Shown piece after piece: positions 12,801 to 26,300 of a stretch of DNA of 64,000 bases. Source of the DNA: Pseudisothecium myosuroides (lineage: Eukaryota; Streptophyta; Bryopsida; Hypnales; Lembophyllaceae); assembly GCA_951799445.1 (NCBI GenBank), contig OX637289.1:7841321-7905320 (forward strand), in the 5' to 3' direction. The position numbers were made by a program, and so were the translations under genes. The notes under the pieces are model-generated. The model made no database searches, was not told the origin of the DNA, and was given only the letters and a program-made list of their open reading frames with translations. How positions within the stretch are numbered: position 1 is the first letter of the stretch; each line of letters starts with the position of its first letter.

Positions 12801-14343
12801 GTAATGTGAGTTCTTGTTTTTTAATGTCTGTCAGTTTTAGCCCATATGTCCAATTTTTAAATTTTTGATGAGTTTTTGCATAATATTGCCTTATAAATGT
12901 GCAAAGGTAAAGTAGTGCTTTAGGGTTTTCAATATTAACTTTTCATAGAATATATTAAGAATATTAGAAACTCGTGTTTTCTTGAATTTCAGACTACAAA
13001 CCTCCATTTCTATCACCCTCATATTCTCTTGGAAATTCATCAAACCTGTACGTATTAGAAATTGCTTAAGAGTGACAAGATTAGTATCCTCTTACCTCAC
13101 TACAGTAACGAGGCCACATCACTGACCGCACAATTTTGAAACTCATTGAGGCAATGCTTGAGCGAAAACGAATCACCAATCACTCAATTCCTTTACTAAC
13201 TACATACATGAGATCTTGGTTCAGTAACTGTACATACTTCAAGGCTCACATCCAGTGGAGGTCATAGAATTCCGTAAGAAACTCCGCATAAAGTGACGAG
13301 GGATACATTTTTTACCACTCTCCTCACGGTTGAAACTTGGCAGGTACCTTCACTATGCAAATTAATCAAGCAAATCGATCATGTTACAATTAGCATTTTA
13401 ACTTGTACATGTGGGTATGAGTACGGTACTAGACACCTCATGCATGCTTCTTGTGCCACTGTAACAATAGTCTTATGATTTCATTTGGTCACTGCTTTTC
13501 AGAGCGTCAAAATTGTGACCTTCAAGTGCACGAAGCTCCAAAAACTCTAGAAACACAAAAAACACAGACTGGTGAAGATCTGAGTGTCCAGAAAGGTGCC
13601 AATCACTGTCGCCAGTTCACAATGAGGTGATTTGCAACCCCCCGTGGGTTCAATCAGCTTTCCCTCAGAGAGACTGCATCTTTATCTTCACCCTTGGGGG
13701 AGAAGTGAGCACTGTGAACCAATAATGTACATGATTTGATTTGTTGGCGCAACTACTTGTAACTGAAGCTCATGCAAATGGAATCTGAATTTGCAGGCCG
13801 GTTTGGGATTCTCAATCCCATGAGCTGGTACGTAGCTATCAACAAGATTCCAATGGATTAACAGTTAACAGCTTTGTGATTCTACTAAACCGTAACAGAA
13901 TTCCACATATAAAGAGCGACACGGCCTGAACGAGGAGCTTCAAAAGTCTTCCTGGCTTGCGCATTACGGCACTTACACAGATGTATCCCATCTAGCGAGT
14001 ACTGTTTTCTTCAATTCTCTGGCACTTGCAGCAGTAGTACCCCTAACGTACTCTCGTTTTAAATCATCGAGAGTTGTGTGCCGAGGACCAGTAAGTGAGC
14101 ATCAACTAAGTAAGGCAACAATAGCTAGAAAATCTCCAGTAAGTTTACATAGGGCTCCAAGCTAGCTCTAGAATCTAGTAGTTCCATGCACGCACCGCCC
14201 GATCTGCAAGAAGTAGCTACAGTAGTTCGGGACTCTGAAATCGACTTCTTGGTTGGCCTGTCGCCATAACAGTACCACTGACTTGTCCGAACTTCATTGT
14301 GCTGGAAGCTCATCTGAGGGGAAGCCAATCTGAGCTAATCGTT
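9873..14343. other. intergenic, upstream region of the GMC gene
   Basis: No coding region recognised on either strand. Base composition becomes less A+T-rich after about 13000, which probably marks the promoter side of the gene starting at 14425. A MITE-like inverted repeat occupies 11030-11335. Confidence 0.5.
11030..11335. repeat. MITE-like element with ~22-bp terminal inverted repeats
   Basis: The left end (TAAGGTAATCTGCTCTTAAAG) and the inverse of the right end (TAAGATAGTCTGCTCTAAAAG) match with a few mismatches. The outer TAA/TTA trinucleotides could be a PIF/Harbinger-type target site, but they do not form an exact direct duplication. No coding capacity. Confidence 0.5.
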
Positions 14344-14345
14344 AT

Positions 14346-14352
14346 TATAAAC
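14346..14352 (+). promoter_or_regulatory. candidate TATA box of the GMC gene
   Basis: TATAAAC lies about 75 bp before the start codon at 14425, a plausible distance for a plant promoter with a short leader. Assigned from position and motif only. Confidence 0.4.
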
Positions 14353-14424
14353 GAGGGATCAGAATTGTAGTGATCGTAACATAGAGTGAGCACCCGAAGT
14401 CTGAAATCAAGGAATTCGAAAAAC

Positions 14425-17400
14425 ATGGCGAAGTGGAACATTTTCTACTTCTTCAGCTTGTTGCAAATGATGATCGGCCTACGCGTCCGCGCACAAGAGA
14501 TTTACAGCGGTGAGTTGAATTAGGAGCCTGGAATGAGTCCTACTTCGCTTAAATTCCTAATTCCCGTGCAAGCTCAAAACAGTGGAAGGACTAGAGGAAT
14601 AATATTTTTGATAAATTTATGGTTGTGATGTCAATGTTGGAGAATTGAATTGAAGGCAGTTGTAGTCCCGGGGGTGCATAACAGGATGATCGAAATTGCG
14701 AGTCGGGTTGACAATTATTAATTGATGGGCATTGCTGGTGTGTATGCATCAGACCCCAACTACCCGTTTGTGCACAATGCGACGGAATCGCCGCTCCTCC
14801 TCCGCAATTACGACTACATTATCGTTGGCGGGGGAACCTCCGGCTGCCCCTTAGCGGCTACTCTGTCACAGAACTTCACGGTTCTGCTCTTGGAGCGAGG
14901 AGGTAGGCTCCCATCCGCAAACAAGCTCCGCTCTGTACCTTCGAGTGCATTTACAATCACCAAATTCGTTAAAATGGCGCCTTTTTTGAGCTCCAAAATT
15001 ACGCTACAGAGCTCTGAAAACTAGAACTCGTTTCCCAACCTCAGCTCTGAATTGCTCTGCAAACGCTGAAAAGTAGAATTGATGTGGGTCTGGGGTCGCT
15101 CTGACGTTGCTTTGAAATCCTCCATGTTAACGAATATGAGGCTCACATGAAATCACTTGCCAGTTTGGGAATTGAAGATAAGAATAGTGACCATGATTTC
15201 CCTGCAGGTCAGCCATACAACAATGGACTGGTGGAGACGCTGATCGGCTTCTACCCGGACCTGCAGTTCAGCACACCGACTTCCGCATCCCAGGCATTCA
15301 CCTCCGAAGATGGGGTGCCCAACCAACGTGCTCGGGTCCTGGGAGGCGGCAGCGCTATCAACGCAGGTTTCTTCACGTTCGCCGATGCAGCTTTTATTAC
15401 AGAGGCCGGTTGGGATCCCGTATTAGTGAACGAATCGTTTGTGTGGGTTGCAGATGTGGTAGCGCAGTTCCCAACTGTGCAAGTCTTTCAAGTAAGCTTC
15501 ATCTCAAACTGCAAATTGTGAACAGATTAGTTATTTATCAATCACTTCCGAATTCACAACAAATCCTGATTTCAGAGAATGAATTTCTGACCTAATTTGG
15601 GACAAGAAACTGACTCTAATGCCGAGGTAATGAACTCGACCATGGGTGTAGAGTGCCGCCAGAGATGCATTGTTGGAAGCGGGCGTGACGCCCTACAATG
15701 GGCTGACGTTCGAGCACTTGATCGGCACGAAGGTGGGCGGATCGCTGTTCGACAGCAATGGCTACCGCCACACGGCAGCTGACCTGCTCACATACGCCAA
15801 CCCTGACAACATCGACGTCTACATCTGGGGCACCGTTCAGCAAATCCTCTTGGCCACTTCATCTGCGGGTATACAGCTTTACCACCACCTCAATATAGAA
15901 AATTTGAAATAACTATTACAATTTGGTGTTCATGGACAGAGTGTATAGGAATTCAGAAGCTCTTCTTGGTAAATGTTCCTGTTGCAACACTATTAAAAAA
16001 CCTCTTTCTCAAGCGTTTCTAATCAGCTCTTACACTGACCGTCTTTAGCTAGAATCCAGTCGTTTCTCGAGTTGTTTGTGTCTCTAATAAAACACCAGCT
16101 GAAGTTCTCGCAATCTCATCTACTGCAATTTCGTGAGTTTCGTGGACTAGCCTCTTGAATCAATTCTTTGAGATTGGTATAGCCAATCTCGTAAGTTTTG
16201 TGCAGCCTCTGGTGCAATTGAGTTTCTACTCGTAAAACGGACTATGGAATGCTAAAGCTCAACTATAATGCATGAAATCGAAAGACATGAATTGAAATTC
16301 GGTCATCGTCTTGATCTAGCATTCAAAAAATTGGTAAGAAGAGCTCAGATCATAGACTCGATTGGGATTCACTCACTTGTACGAAAGGCTGATATTGCAA
16401 TAGTTTGGGTAGTGTTTTTGCAATGACCGTCATAAATCTAATTGATATGGTTAAGAATAACGTTATGCGATGTACTCCGTATTTGCAACTATTTGAGATA
16501 ACAACAGTTAGGGCATAGATACAGTATACCGCATTGGTTCTGTGCCCAAGACTTTTGCAACAAGTTTTCAATACAGAACCGCTACAAAACCATTGCAAAC
16601 AATAATTGATGATGTGTTGCAACTGCTATATCCTCGCTCGCAGAAGCGCCAGGCGAGATGCCAGAGCCGCGTGCGATAGGCGTGGTATTCTCCGATTTGG
16701 ACGGAAACAACCACACGGCGTTTCTAAACGAAGACCCGGGCAGCGAGGTGATTGTGACTGCGGGCGCTCTCGGCAGCCCCCAGCTCCTGATGCTGAGCGG
16801 CATCGGCCCAGCCGATCACCTGGCCTCCTTCGACATCCCCACATTGGTCAACAACCCGGCCGTCGGCGCCCGCATGGCGGACAACCCCACGAACTCCTTC
16901 TGGGTGCTCACCAACCAGGAGGTCGAGGTCACACTCATCCAGGTGGTGGGCATCACGAGCTTCGGGAGCTACATCGAAATTTCCAGTGGGCAAGCGGAGG
17001 CTCTCCAAAGCGAGTTGCAGAGGGACGCCGAGAGTGAGAATAGGACGACTAGCGAGTATCGAGACAGCAGGTTGGGCGACAGTAACGTCACCGCGACGAG
17101 CCTGCGTACACGCATCCTGGAAGCCATTCTCGAGGTGCCGTTGGGAATGTTGAGGTCGCAGGCGACGTGGAGTGGAACCATCGTGCAGAAGATCTGGGGA
17201 CCGCTCTCGTTTGGGGGACTCAAGCTCGCGAGTTTGAACGCCGCCGATAATCCCAGCGTCCGCTTCAACTACTTCCAGGTAATGTATTACTCTCGTTTTT
17301 TCAGAGGGGACCCAAATGAGGCGTGCACGTGATGAAACTTTGGAATTTCAAGTGCTCCAAAGGTAGCTCAACCGAAACCTCAGAGCTCCAAATTCAAGAA

Positions 17401-19303
17401 CAACGACAATAGATCTGAGATTTCAAATAAGACTCTCAAAGCGCTCCAGTTCCAGAGATACGCGCATCTCAACCACTCCAATTCCAACCCAACGTTAAGA
17501 AGAACAGCGTTCAAGAATATTCTGAGCTTGCTTTCCAAGCTCAGCGTCAATTTGAATTTCTTTTCAAGCGAATCTGAAAGGTTTTAGCTTGATCGTTGAA
17601 AAAGAAAAGAACTCATTATGCTGGAAAAGAGTACTTCGACAAAAACGCAAAAAGAATAGACAAAAACGCAAAACTAGTTCTACACCTTAAACCTGGCTAT
17701 TCGAAAAATGTCTTCGTTGCAATGTTCGTACATTTCAAGATGTGACACTTTTGTGAAATCAAGTGAATGCCACAACGAATATGGCTATATTTTGTGCAGG
17801 TGGACGAAGACCTGGCAACTTGCGAACAGGGGATTCGCATGGTGTGGGACACGGTGCACGCGCCGGCGCTTGCGAGCTTGCAGTACACGAACAACTCGGT
17901 GCCTCTTGCATTGCGACCTGTTTTCGACGCGGTCCTCGGGACATGGCCGTTGCGAAACTTTACGAACAATACGCAAGACTCGATCAACATTCGGCAGTGG
18001 TGTATGGACAGCGTGACCACCATTTGGCATTACCATGGCGGCGCTCTGGTGGGCGATGTGGTGGATGAGAGCTACCGTGTCCTGGGCGTGGAGTCGCTCC
18101 GCGTTATCGATGGATCCACGTTTGCCCGGTCGCCTGGAACGAACCCTCAAGCGACGGTCATGATGTTAGGAAGGTGAGAAATGCCATACCTCCGTTTGTC
18201 TGCAGTCTCACATGTCGTGGACGTTTCGGAGCTTCAGGAATCATGGGCGTTGCAAGAGAATGTATTTGAACTTATTATTGGCCATTCACAGCATAGAAAC
18301 TTTTAGGATGCGGCTGAACTTGCTATTGAACATCCACAACATAGAAACATTGAGAATGTGGCTGAACTTGCTACTAAACATTCACAACATATATAGAAAA
18401 CTTTGAGAACGTGGTTGAATTCGCTATTGAATATTCACAACACAGAGACCTTGAGAATGTGGCTGAACTTAATAGTCACCATCCACACCATCCAACAACA
18501 TAAAGACTTTGAGGGTGTGGTTCACTGTCAGCTCATTTTGAATCCCTTGCGAAATTTGTACGCACAGGGTTCGTGGTCCAACAGTTGGTGTTTGACCATG
18601 TACTCACTGTGCCCATTTTTCACACCGGGGTTTCAACTTGGTGGTGGAACTTGCTACTGACCTATCACAGCATTCAACACCTTAGAAATTTTGTCAATGT
18701 TAACTTACTAATGAGTAATCAAAACACTCAACAACAGAGTCACTTTGAGGAACTTTGAGCTTTTCTAGCACTGATATTTTGATTATTGGAACTTCACAAT
18801 TACCTCATGTAGCTTAGAGTGCTGCTAATTTGCTAAAAATTCAAATTCAGCACCAGAGGCCCTACATTTTTTGTTGTTGTGGGATAGTAAAGAAGCTATG
18901 TTGTAGCGGACTTGGGGAACACTGTCAATGTGGGTTTAGGTCACTTGAGAGATGAACAACATGAATCACAAATGGATATTCTACCGGTATTCAAATTGGT
19001 GCCATTGATAAAGTAGGAGAGGTGAGAAACAAGTTTAAGAATGACGACTTCCGCGTCTGCTCCCATACTTCCAATTTACCACAGGGGCTTACGCATTCAA
19101 CGAAGTCTGAAACATACTAACGTGATGTGCAGATGTTTTGATACACTGCTGGTTACCATTAATTTTGACACCAAATGCAATGCAGATGAAGCTGAATTCT
19201 AAAGCCCCTTACGAAAATGGACTGTCGTGTGCCTCTCCTCATGTGCAGGTACATGGGAGTGCAAATATTGCGGGAGAGGCTGGGTGCAGATGCAGGTACT
19301 TGA
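14425..19303 (+). CDS. GMC oxidoreductase, HOTHEAD / (R)-mandelonitrile-lyase-like, secreted
   Basis: Seven coding exons: 14425-14509, 14753-14902, 15208-15491, 15652-15868, 16644-17278, 17800-18173 and 19249-19303. All have GT..AG borders and the phases close, giving 599 residues, the usual size for plant HOTHEAD proteins. Residues 1-23 form a hydrophobic signal peptide. The FAD-binding motif GGGTSG is at 54-59 and the GMC signature RVLGGGSAIN at 121-130. The active-site histidine region IWHYHGG is near 532-538 (His534/His536) and GTNPQATV includes Asn572. The C-terminus RYMGVQILRERLGAD is typical of the family. Family knowledge: FAD-dependent enzymes of the secretory pathway; HOTHEAD is tied to cuticle lipid (omega-hydroxy fatty acid) oxidation. 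The substrate cannot be read from sequence. The last intron (18174-19248) contains a minisatellite. No disabling change was seen. Confidence 0.93.
18268..18523 (+). repeat. ~50-bp minisatellite in the last GMC intron
   Basis: Five diverged units start near 18268, 18315, 18364, 18417 and 18464. Each begins GAACTTGCTATTGAACAT or a variant and includes CACAACATAGAAAC and GAGAATGTGGCT. It lies wholly within the intron between exons 6 and 7. Confidence 0.8.
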
Positions 19304-21631
19304 TTCAGTTTAAGTAATCCAGCTACAGACTGCTTTACTACCTTAGAGTGCGTAACATTACTGCTTTGCATTACAGCCATGCAGAACTATGTACTCTCTG
19401 TTGGAAGAGATGCCAGATTTCAATTAGACCGTGACCCGAGACAGCGCTGCTTTGAGTTTCACGCATCAGATTTCGCTGCCCAAGTAGTTTAGTGCCACTA
19501 CCATTTCTAGCATTTACGGAATACTAGTTTAGTGGACATGATTGTCTAAGCTGCACAGTGAACTTTCCGGAACACTATCATTGTAGCCAAGAGGGGTAAA
19601 ATCACTCATCAAGTCAAATATCTTTGAGGTCAATATTTTATGACAAGATTACACACCAAATATATATTACGGAGTACTATCTGTGCCTATGAAAATTCTA
19701 CCAAGCTTCTTTTTCATCTGAGGCTTCTCCGTTATAAAAGCAATGTAATTTCGAAGTTCACAAATGGGTTGCCATTCACAACATTACCATAGCCTAAGTT
19801 TTCATGCTGCATGTTCATATTACCCCAACCTGATAACTGCCTAGAGTTTTCATTTCACATTTGATAAAATTTCAAGAAATTGGCACTTGTTGAGTCACCT
19901 GTCAGGATGAGAGAGAGGAACTCCAGCCATTTATGTATGGCTGGTGTACACAAGCGTCTATTTGCTGTTCTCATGCGTAACTCCTGGGAAGGCACCTAGA
20001 TAAATCATGTGTGAGCAAAGGGTATTTAATGGAGGGCTATGAATTAATATATATTCTAAGAATATTCTTTAAAATTGGAACAATTTAGAGGATATTTCAA
20101 GGATATTCTATTAATATTCTTCAAAATGGTTTTGTAAGGGCTATTTTGGAACTACTTGCCATTCTAAGTAGTTAACTTTCATAAAAACAAAAATCTATTT
20201 TGACAACTAAGCAAACGACTACATTTTTTGTCATTTTGGACAAGAACAATTGCTATAATACTCTAGTTAAAGGAGACAAGTCGTTCCAGATACTCAATTG
20301 TTTTTGGATATATCATTCATTCATTGACATGGCATTTCATCCGACAGGTTTATGACATGGACGCTTGACGTGGCACCTTAGGGGGTGTCCAATCAACAAT
20401 CCCTATCATCGGTTTTGCAATTTTTGCAATTTTTTTATTCTTTTAAATAAAATTCAGTCATATCAAACTACTGGTCCAAAGTTTAGTTGCCCTCTTGAGG
20501 CCCCATCCTTTTTCTAATGTATACATGTATAAAGTTTTCCCTTTCCCAATTGCATCCCATAAAAATTCACTCCAAAGAACTTGGACAAGTGTAGACAAGG
20601 AGGCGCAATTTGAGAAAAGGACAAGTTTGGGTATGCCTTCCTCAAAAACTTCAAGCACATTTCCTTACAACACCCGGTTTTAAAATCCACTGGAGGAAGA
20701 CATGCCCAATGACCAAGCATAATGTATTTCATTTCTGGACCATGCTGGAGAATTTCACTTCAGTTGCAAATTCTCAGAACAAATTCTCGGAACTGAAGAG
20801 TTCGAGCATCAATGCTTGATGAATGAGATGAGTCTTCCCTACAAAATCGAACCGAAAATGCTTTTGGTAACACAACATCGAATTGTGAAAGGGAGTGATA
20901 CAAGAGAATTGCCTGGAATGCGGATTGTGGATGCTTCCCATCTCGTTGCCCGCGGCACTTCCGCACTGCTCCGCAAGCAGCTTGTACTGATCCAGTAGCC
21001 AAAACCCCCAAACCTCTCTTGGATTGCAAACCCTTCCACAAATTCTTCCGCTATGGAATCGCGCTATGGGGGTGAACCCTGCTATGGAGTTCACTGGTTC
21101 ACACGATTCACAGCAAGTTTCGCTTGGTCGGCGACCACTCAGCGGCAGTGTGGGAGCGAAGCTTGTCAATGGAGTGAATGCAAGCATTGCTCAATCCCTG
21201 TATCGCCAAGAACGCAGATGCCGTAAGGAGCAAGCTAGTCACTACGACCAGCGCAAATTTAGGCCGGGCATTGCATTTGGATTATCTGCAGTCAGCGCCA
21301 ACGGACGCCTTCACAATAATACTGTAATAAGATCTCTCGGGGACGCGCTCTGGCCTCAGGGATGGATTGGTGGAGCCCAGTCTCATGGGTTTGTCAGATA
21401 GCTCCCCTTCCTGATTGGCTACGATGAAGCTGAATTTGTCAGTATGATTTGCCACTGTTCTGTCGGTATGAGTCACTTCTATGCTTTTTATCGAATTAGG
21501 TAATTGCGCGCAATGGAAGCTTCAATTGGGTACATTGATTTGATTATGGCGTGGAGGAAGCAGTCCTAGTTCGGGCAAGTAGTGGAGAATCGATCAGAAT
21601 CGAGGCCTTCGTGAGGATTAGGGTTTGATCT
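19304..21631. other. intergenic between GMC gene and membrane-protein gene
   Basis: 19304-20500 is A+T-rich with no gene. 20600-21630 is more G+C-rich and open in several frames on both strands; I recognise none of them and read this part as promoter and leader of the gene at 21632. Confidence 0.45.
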
Positions 21632-24600
21632 ATGGCGATGGTGACGTCCGAGAGCAAGTTTGAGATTGAGTTACGTGCGAAGACGAAGGTAGTCAGTTTG
21701 CGAGTGCGATTGAAAGGGGCCTTGTGGGGATCTCCGGTACGCAAAGCGCACCGTGTTTCAGGCTCCATCCGTGCACGTTTTCGCGCCTCAATCCTGGGTG
21801 TGAGCGTCACTCTGTTGCAAGTTTTGGGTAGTGGCCAGCCAGAGCAGCAGAGCGTGGAGGTGCGGTACTCGCTGCTAATCCGGTTGCGCAAGCTCTGGTT
21901 GAGAGTCCGTGGCAAGCACCAGCAGGACCGTCCGCAGGGAAGTCTAGTGGTGAAGCCTGCCGAAAATCCAACCCCGGTAAAGAAGAAATGGAGACGCACG
22001 CTTTCTTCTGTTGGCAAGCAGCTGCTGCTACGGAGTAAAAGCTCCGAGAAGATCGCGATGCAGGTGCGTGACTGTGATTCTTGCCTTTCAATTCTTACTC
22101 CTGATGTGCAAGCAAATATCTTCACTAAGTTTGGAGATTTTCGGTTTAGGGTGCAAATCTTTCCCGTAAGGTAGAGGATACTGTTTGCATCGTTGTAAGA
22201 ATTTTTAACATTTGTAGGTGTGATTTTTGGGAGAGCTGTGGGGGGGTCTCTTTAGGTGAAGAGCCAAATCTGTCGACATCAAATTCTTGTCACTAAGTAT
22301 GAATTTTCTTGCAATCATATAATGTGAGGTCGTGGACCACTGTGAATTAGTGGACAACCCTATTTCCGTTCAAAGATCAGTGTTCATAGACATTTTGCCA
22401 AGTCATACTTTCACCACTTGCTAATAAGTTCAAATTAAGTGTATAATTGATGAGCAGATGTTGGTAACAGGGTCTGTATAGGAGATGGGATCAGATGACT
22501 TAAACGTTCATTGTATCCCGTACCTCATCTTGCCTTCCAATTCTTGCTCCAGATGTGCAAGAAAATGTAGATTCTCAAGTTTCTGTAAACCTAACTCAAC
22601 TATCTGTCATTGGCATACATGTAAGCCTGTCCTCAGTTTTTTTGGCCTATGATGGAAAGTCAGATATCCCTAGTTGTATTAATGTTGGATTCATGTGATA
22701 ATTCTGAAGATCTTTCCCGAACAGCAAATGTTTCTGACATTGAATTGGCCTGATTTAACGGATGTGCAGGAGCCCGTGAAGGAGAATGGATATGTGGCTC
22801 AATACTTGAATGCTTTAGGAACTGACAGAGTGGTACGGGTTTTGCATGGAGTGGGTATGGTGTCCACATTGATAGTCCTTGTGCAACTGGCTGGTACCAG
22901 AGTGCTACCATCATTGGTCACCTTTGTGACGGGACTGGCAATCGTAGGCAGGCTCGTGTTTGTCAATCGTTATGCTTTCCTTGACTCGGGATTTCAACAA
23001 CTGTGTTACGAAGCCATGAGCGTCGGTGGCATTTCTGTCTTGCCTCAGGTGATTCTATGTAAAAATAATTTGGTGCAGATTAATAGGAAAAATCATTTCA
23101 TTTACTGATCCTGTTCGGATTGAGTTCAACTGCTGTTAAGTTAAGTTAGAGAAGACTATTTGCATCACTTTAAGCATTTTAATGTACGAAGCAGTGTGAT
23201 TTTGGGGAGATCACACTAGAGCTGTGTGCAAGATCACTTTGCTTACAAGCTCTAAATCTCTTGAGATCAAATTTTATCACTATTATTTGCATCATATTTG
23301 CATGAATTTCTTATGCAAATTTCGCAGTGCGAGAATTGAGACCACTATATTGACAAAAGACAACCCCATTTCTATTTCCGAGATTTAGTGACCGAGTCAT
23401 GCTTACATTTACCCAAGTCACGCTTACATTACCCAAGTCATGCTTACACCACTTGCTAATAAGTCCAACCAAGTGCAAATAGATGAGTTGATGTGGTAAC
23501 AGGTGTCAGTATAGGAATCAGGACCAAGTCTTAACTGTTTCAGTATCCTCTGCTAGAGAATCCAATGAATTTTGAGGAAGGATTAATTTACCCATTAACA
23601 TCTGAATCTTTTTTTATATTCTTTGCACATTTTTGCGATTATCTTTGTACTGATATATTATTTACTTCAAATTTATCAAATGGATCATGACGGAAGGTGG
23701 TCTCTTGAAGATTCAAGTATGACTTTGGATGAATGAGAAGTTTTTTGGACGAGGCATTGCCTTGAGGCAGCGCTCTGTTCACCATCCAAAATATGAAGTT
23801 CTGAGCGCTTAGGGCTTAATGTGTCTTACTGTTGTATTTTGCAGGTGTTGCGAGCAGTATTTCGTCCTTACTTGCCGCAGGTCGGTATCATTGCCAGTGA
23901 AAGCGTCTTGGGCACCTTCACTCTAATTCTAATTCTTTTGGTATGGAGTTTCTCACCTCCTTCAGTTGAAATTTTACATGTCTGTTATCAACTCAAGAAT
24001 AGGTGCAGAGGATAAGAATCTAGGTCGTGCGGTTGGTGTCTCGTGGAGAAACAATTTGTGTTGCACCAGAATAGAACACATCATTCTAATCGGTGAAGTA
24101 AGAGAGAAATCGTTGTTTTTAGCCTGAGTTTGAGGATATTACCCGGCCCTGGAGACTTAAGTCATCACTGAGAAGTATTCTAGCTACTTCAGCGTAACGC
24201 TAATGGTCCCAAGCAGATTTGGTTGGATGTTCATTTAAGTTCCCGAGCTAAAAGTAGAGTGTCTCCTTTAGAGGCCAAGAGTCGATTATAGTATCATTCA
24301 AAAAGAATTTCTGTTGTTAAGAAACTATAGTGTATGATTGCTTCTTCCTATTGGTACATTTTCTTATCTTCCTTGCTAAGTTGTTCCACTACTACAGATT
24401 TTGAAGCAGACACTTTTGGCCATTTGGGCATTTAGGGGTTAACCTTTTGGTGCCTAGAAACTCTAAGTAGCTATGTCAAATGGGAAGTTTAATGGAAAGT
24501 CCCGTAATAAAGAGTGGACTGAGATCTTCCTGTAACGTAGTGATGTTGACTTTTGTGAATTGTAAACGTCAAAATAATGCAAGGTTCTTCAGGGTTCATG

Positions 24601-25269
24601 ATGTATTCTGAATGTTATTTCTTATTTCAGGCGCGATACCAGAGGCTACCCTTCAAGGCCATGCGGTTGTTTGGAATTGTATCGGCAGGGATTCCCGCCA
24701 TTCTCGTCTTATGGGCTCCGCTGTTACAATTGGTAAGACCTCTTTTGCGAATTTATTTGAACTCCTGCTGTGAAAGAGTTCAGAGAGAAGATAAAAATGA
24801 GTCATATGCTAGATTCTAGACACCGTACTGCATGTGGGGTGCTTTGGCTTGTATTGGGTCGGGGACTCGGGGTCGCAGAGCAACGACGTACTGGTGTACC
24901 TGCCACAAGCCACAGCATAGCAGACAGTACACTATCTACTACCTAACATAGCCCCCAATGAAAAAACTCGATTGCTAGTAGCAATGAATGTGGATGCTAC
25001 AAAGATGAACACTGATGCTATTGACAAAGTCTTTGTGGCATCATTATTTTGAGGAATGTGAAAATGAAAGGGAGTGTGCATTGGCCTGTAACCTTCTAAT
25101 ACAGAGCACTCAAAATTTCCCCACATATGCTTCTTATAAACCTGAGGTGTTATTAATCCTAATGGTTCAATAATGGCTGTTATGCGTTGGGATTGTGCAG
25201 TGGACTTGCTGGTTGAGCCCTGCCAATGTGGACTTCATGCAAGTTCTCACGGGACTGCTGGCGGTTTGA
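21632..25269 (+). CDS. uncharacterised multi-spanning membrane protein
   Basis: Five exons, all phase 0: 21632-22063, 22770-23048, 23845-23940, 24631-24732 and 25201-25269, giving 325 residues. Using an alternative acceptor so that exon 2 starts at 22725 adds 15 residues in frame; I cannot decide between them. Residues 1-144 are strongly basic (many Arg/Lys, including KPAENPTPVKKKWRR) and may face the cytosol or act as a targeting region. Four hydrophobic stretches follow: about 160-182, 185-205, 248-269 and 283-303. The tail is short (LTGLLAV). The consistent frame across four introns supports a real gene. I do not recognise the family. Distant resemblance to TMEM33/Pom33-type membrane proteins was considered but not supported by a motif. 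Function unknown. Confidence 0.65.
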
Positions 25270-25958
25270 GTAACTGCCTTTTAGGATATCCTCATCATAG
25301 TCTGAAGCAACGACAAACACTACAATGTTTGCAAAGGCAATAGTGATAGCCTACCTAATATGGAAACGGCTGTGGAGGCCCAAACTGTGCTCAAATCCTC
25401 TTTATTGTTAATTTTCTTATTATTGTATATTAGGTGTTGAAAAAGAACATTGCATGTGAATGTGAAGTTTGACAAATGCAAATTTTGGTGCATCTATGCA
25501 TCTTAGTGTTTTCAAGTGAAGTGATGCAATTGCAAACAACAAGGTGACATATTGGGAGTGAAAGTGTTCATATTGGGTGTAAAAGTGGTGGTTTTGAAAT
25601 AGTCCACATTCAATGGCCCGGGCCCATGGTCCAGCCTGCTCGCCACGTCAGCCGGGCCCACTTTGGTAAGCACGATTTAACGTCCTGCGGGTGGCGACTT
25701 CTTGGAATTGGGTAACTGAAAAGAGCAGGTCAGCAAGTCGGCAATTTCGTTGATTTGGCATGGTCACGGTTCTAAGTTTGTGACATTCATCATTCGACTC
25801 CAAGCTCTAGAAATTAGACCTGATTTATGATTTAAGTTTCAGGCCGTGCACGTTGAAGAGTGCACTTCCGCCAAACATAACCAAATTCAGTACACCAAGT
25901 GATGGACTTCCGCCAACACAACCAAATTGACGTCCGACGACTAATCAACATGATTATC
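25270..25958. other. intergenic
   Basis: No gene. 25860-25935 contains a short direct repeat (CTTCCGCCAACA...AACCAAATT). 25615-25670 is locally G+C-rich (GGCCCGGGCCCATGG). Confidence 0.5.
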
Positions 25959-26300
25959 CTACCTGAAACTCAAGCTCTTGGAATGGTCATGGTGCAAAGT
26001 AATTGCTTCAACATATCCAGAAACATTGGAGTACGTAACAACATATTTCTCACAGAGACGCGCAAGAATCGGTTGCAGTTGCGGATGGTGACAGTGATTC
26101 ACCGTAGGAAACAAATGGTGAATAACATGAATATTCAAGCCCCCACTAAGCAGATGGGTCCACTTGCTGCCCACCGCGAAGTCCTGCGCCGTAGTCACCT
26201 CGTGCTTGTACCAATCCGAGTCTTCGATGTGCGTTGTATTTGGAAGCAGATGGTTGATCTGCGTGTTCATCATGAATAGAATGGATGTATCGCATAAGGC
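25959..26300 (-). pseudogene. C-terminal fragment of a front-end fatty acid desaturase
   Basis: Read on the minus strand, about 110 codons match the end of cytochrome-b5-type (front-end) acyl desaturases. The order is QINHLLP, then DWYKHEVTTAQDFAVGSKW, then SGGLNIHVIHHLFP, and YSNVSGYVEA before the stop. HVIHH fits the third histidine box [Q/H]xxHH, with His in place of the usual Gln. Upstream of about 26300 the frame stays open, but the sequence is built of short repeats of CTCTTGCTGGA and no longer resembles a desaturase. The first two histidine boxes and the b5 domain are absent from the neighbouring 700 bp. Best read as a broken gene fragment; a real terminal exon of a disrupted gene is the alternative. 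Confidence 0.75.

Noticed and set aside
16606..17037. 143-codon plus-strand frame and minus-strand frames over the GMC gene
   Set aside because: Shadows of the large G+C-rich exon 5 at 16644-17278, which has strong family similarity in its own frame.
20774..21187. 137-codon minus-strand open frame upstream of the membrane-protein gene
   Set aside because: No recognisable motif, no ATG context or splice support, and the opposite strand is equally open; G+C-rich promoter sequence explains it.
22725..22769. Extra 15 codons at the start of exon 2 of the membrane-protein gene
   Set aside because: Kept only as an alternative: both acceptors preserve frame, and the downstream GTGCAG resembles the acceptors of other introns in this window.
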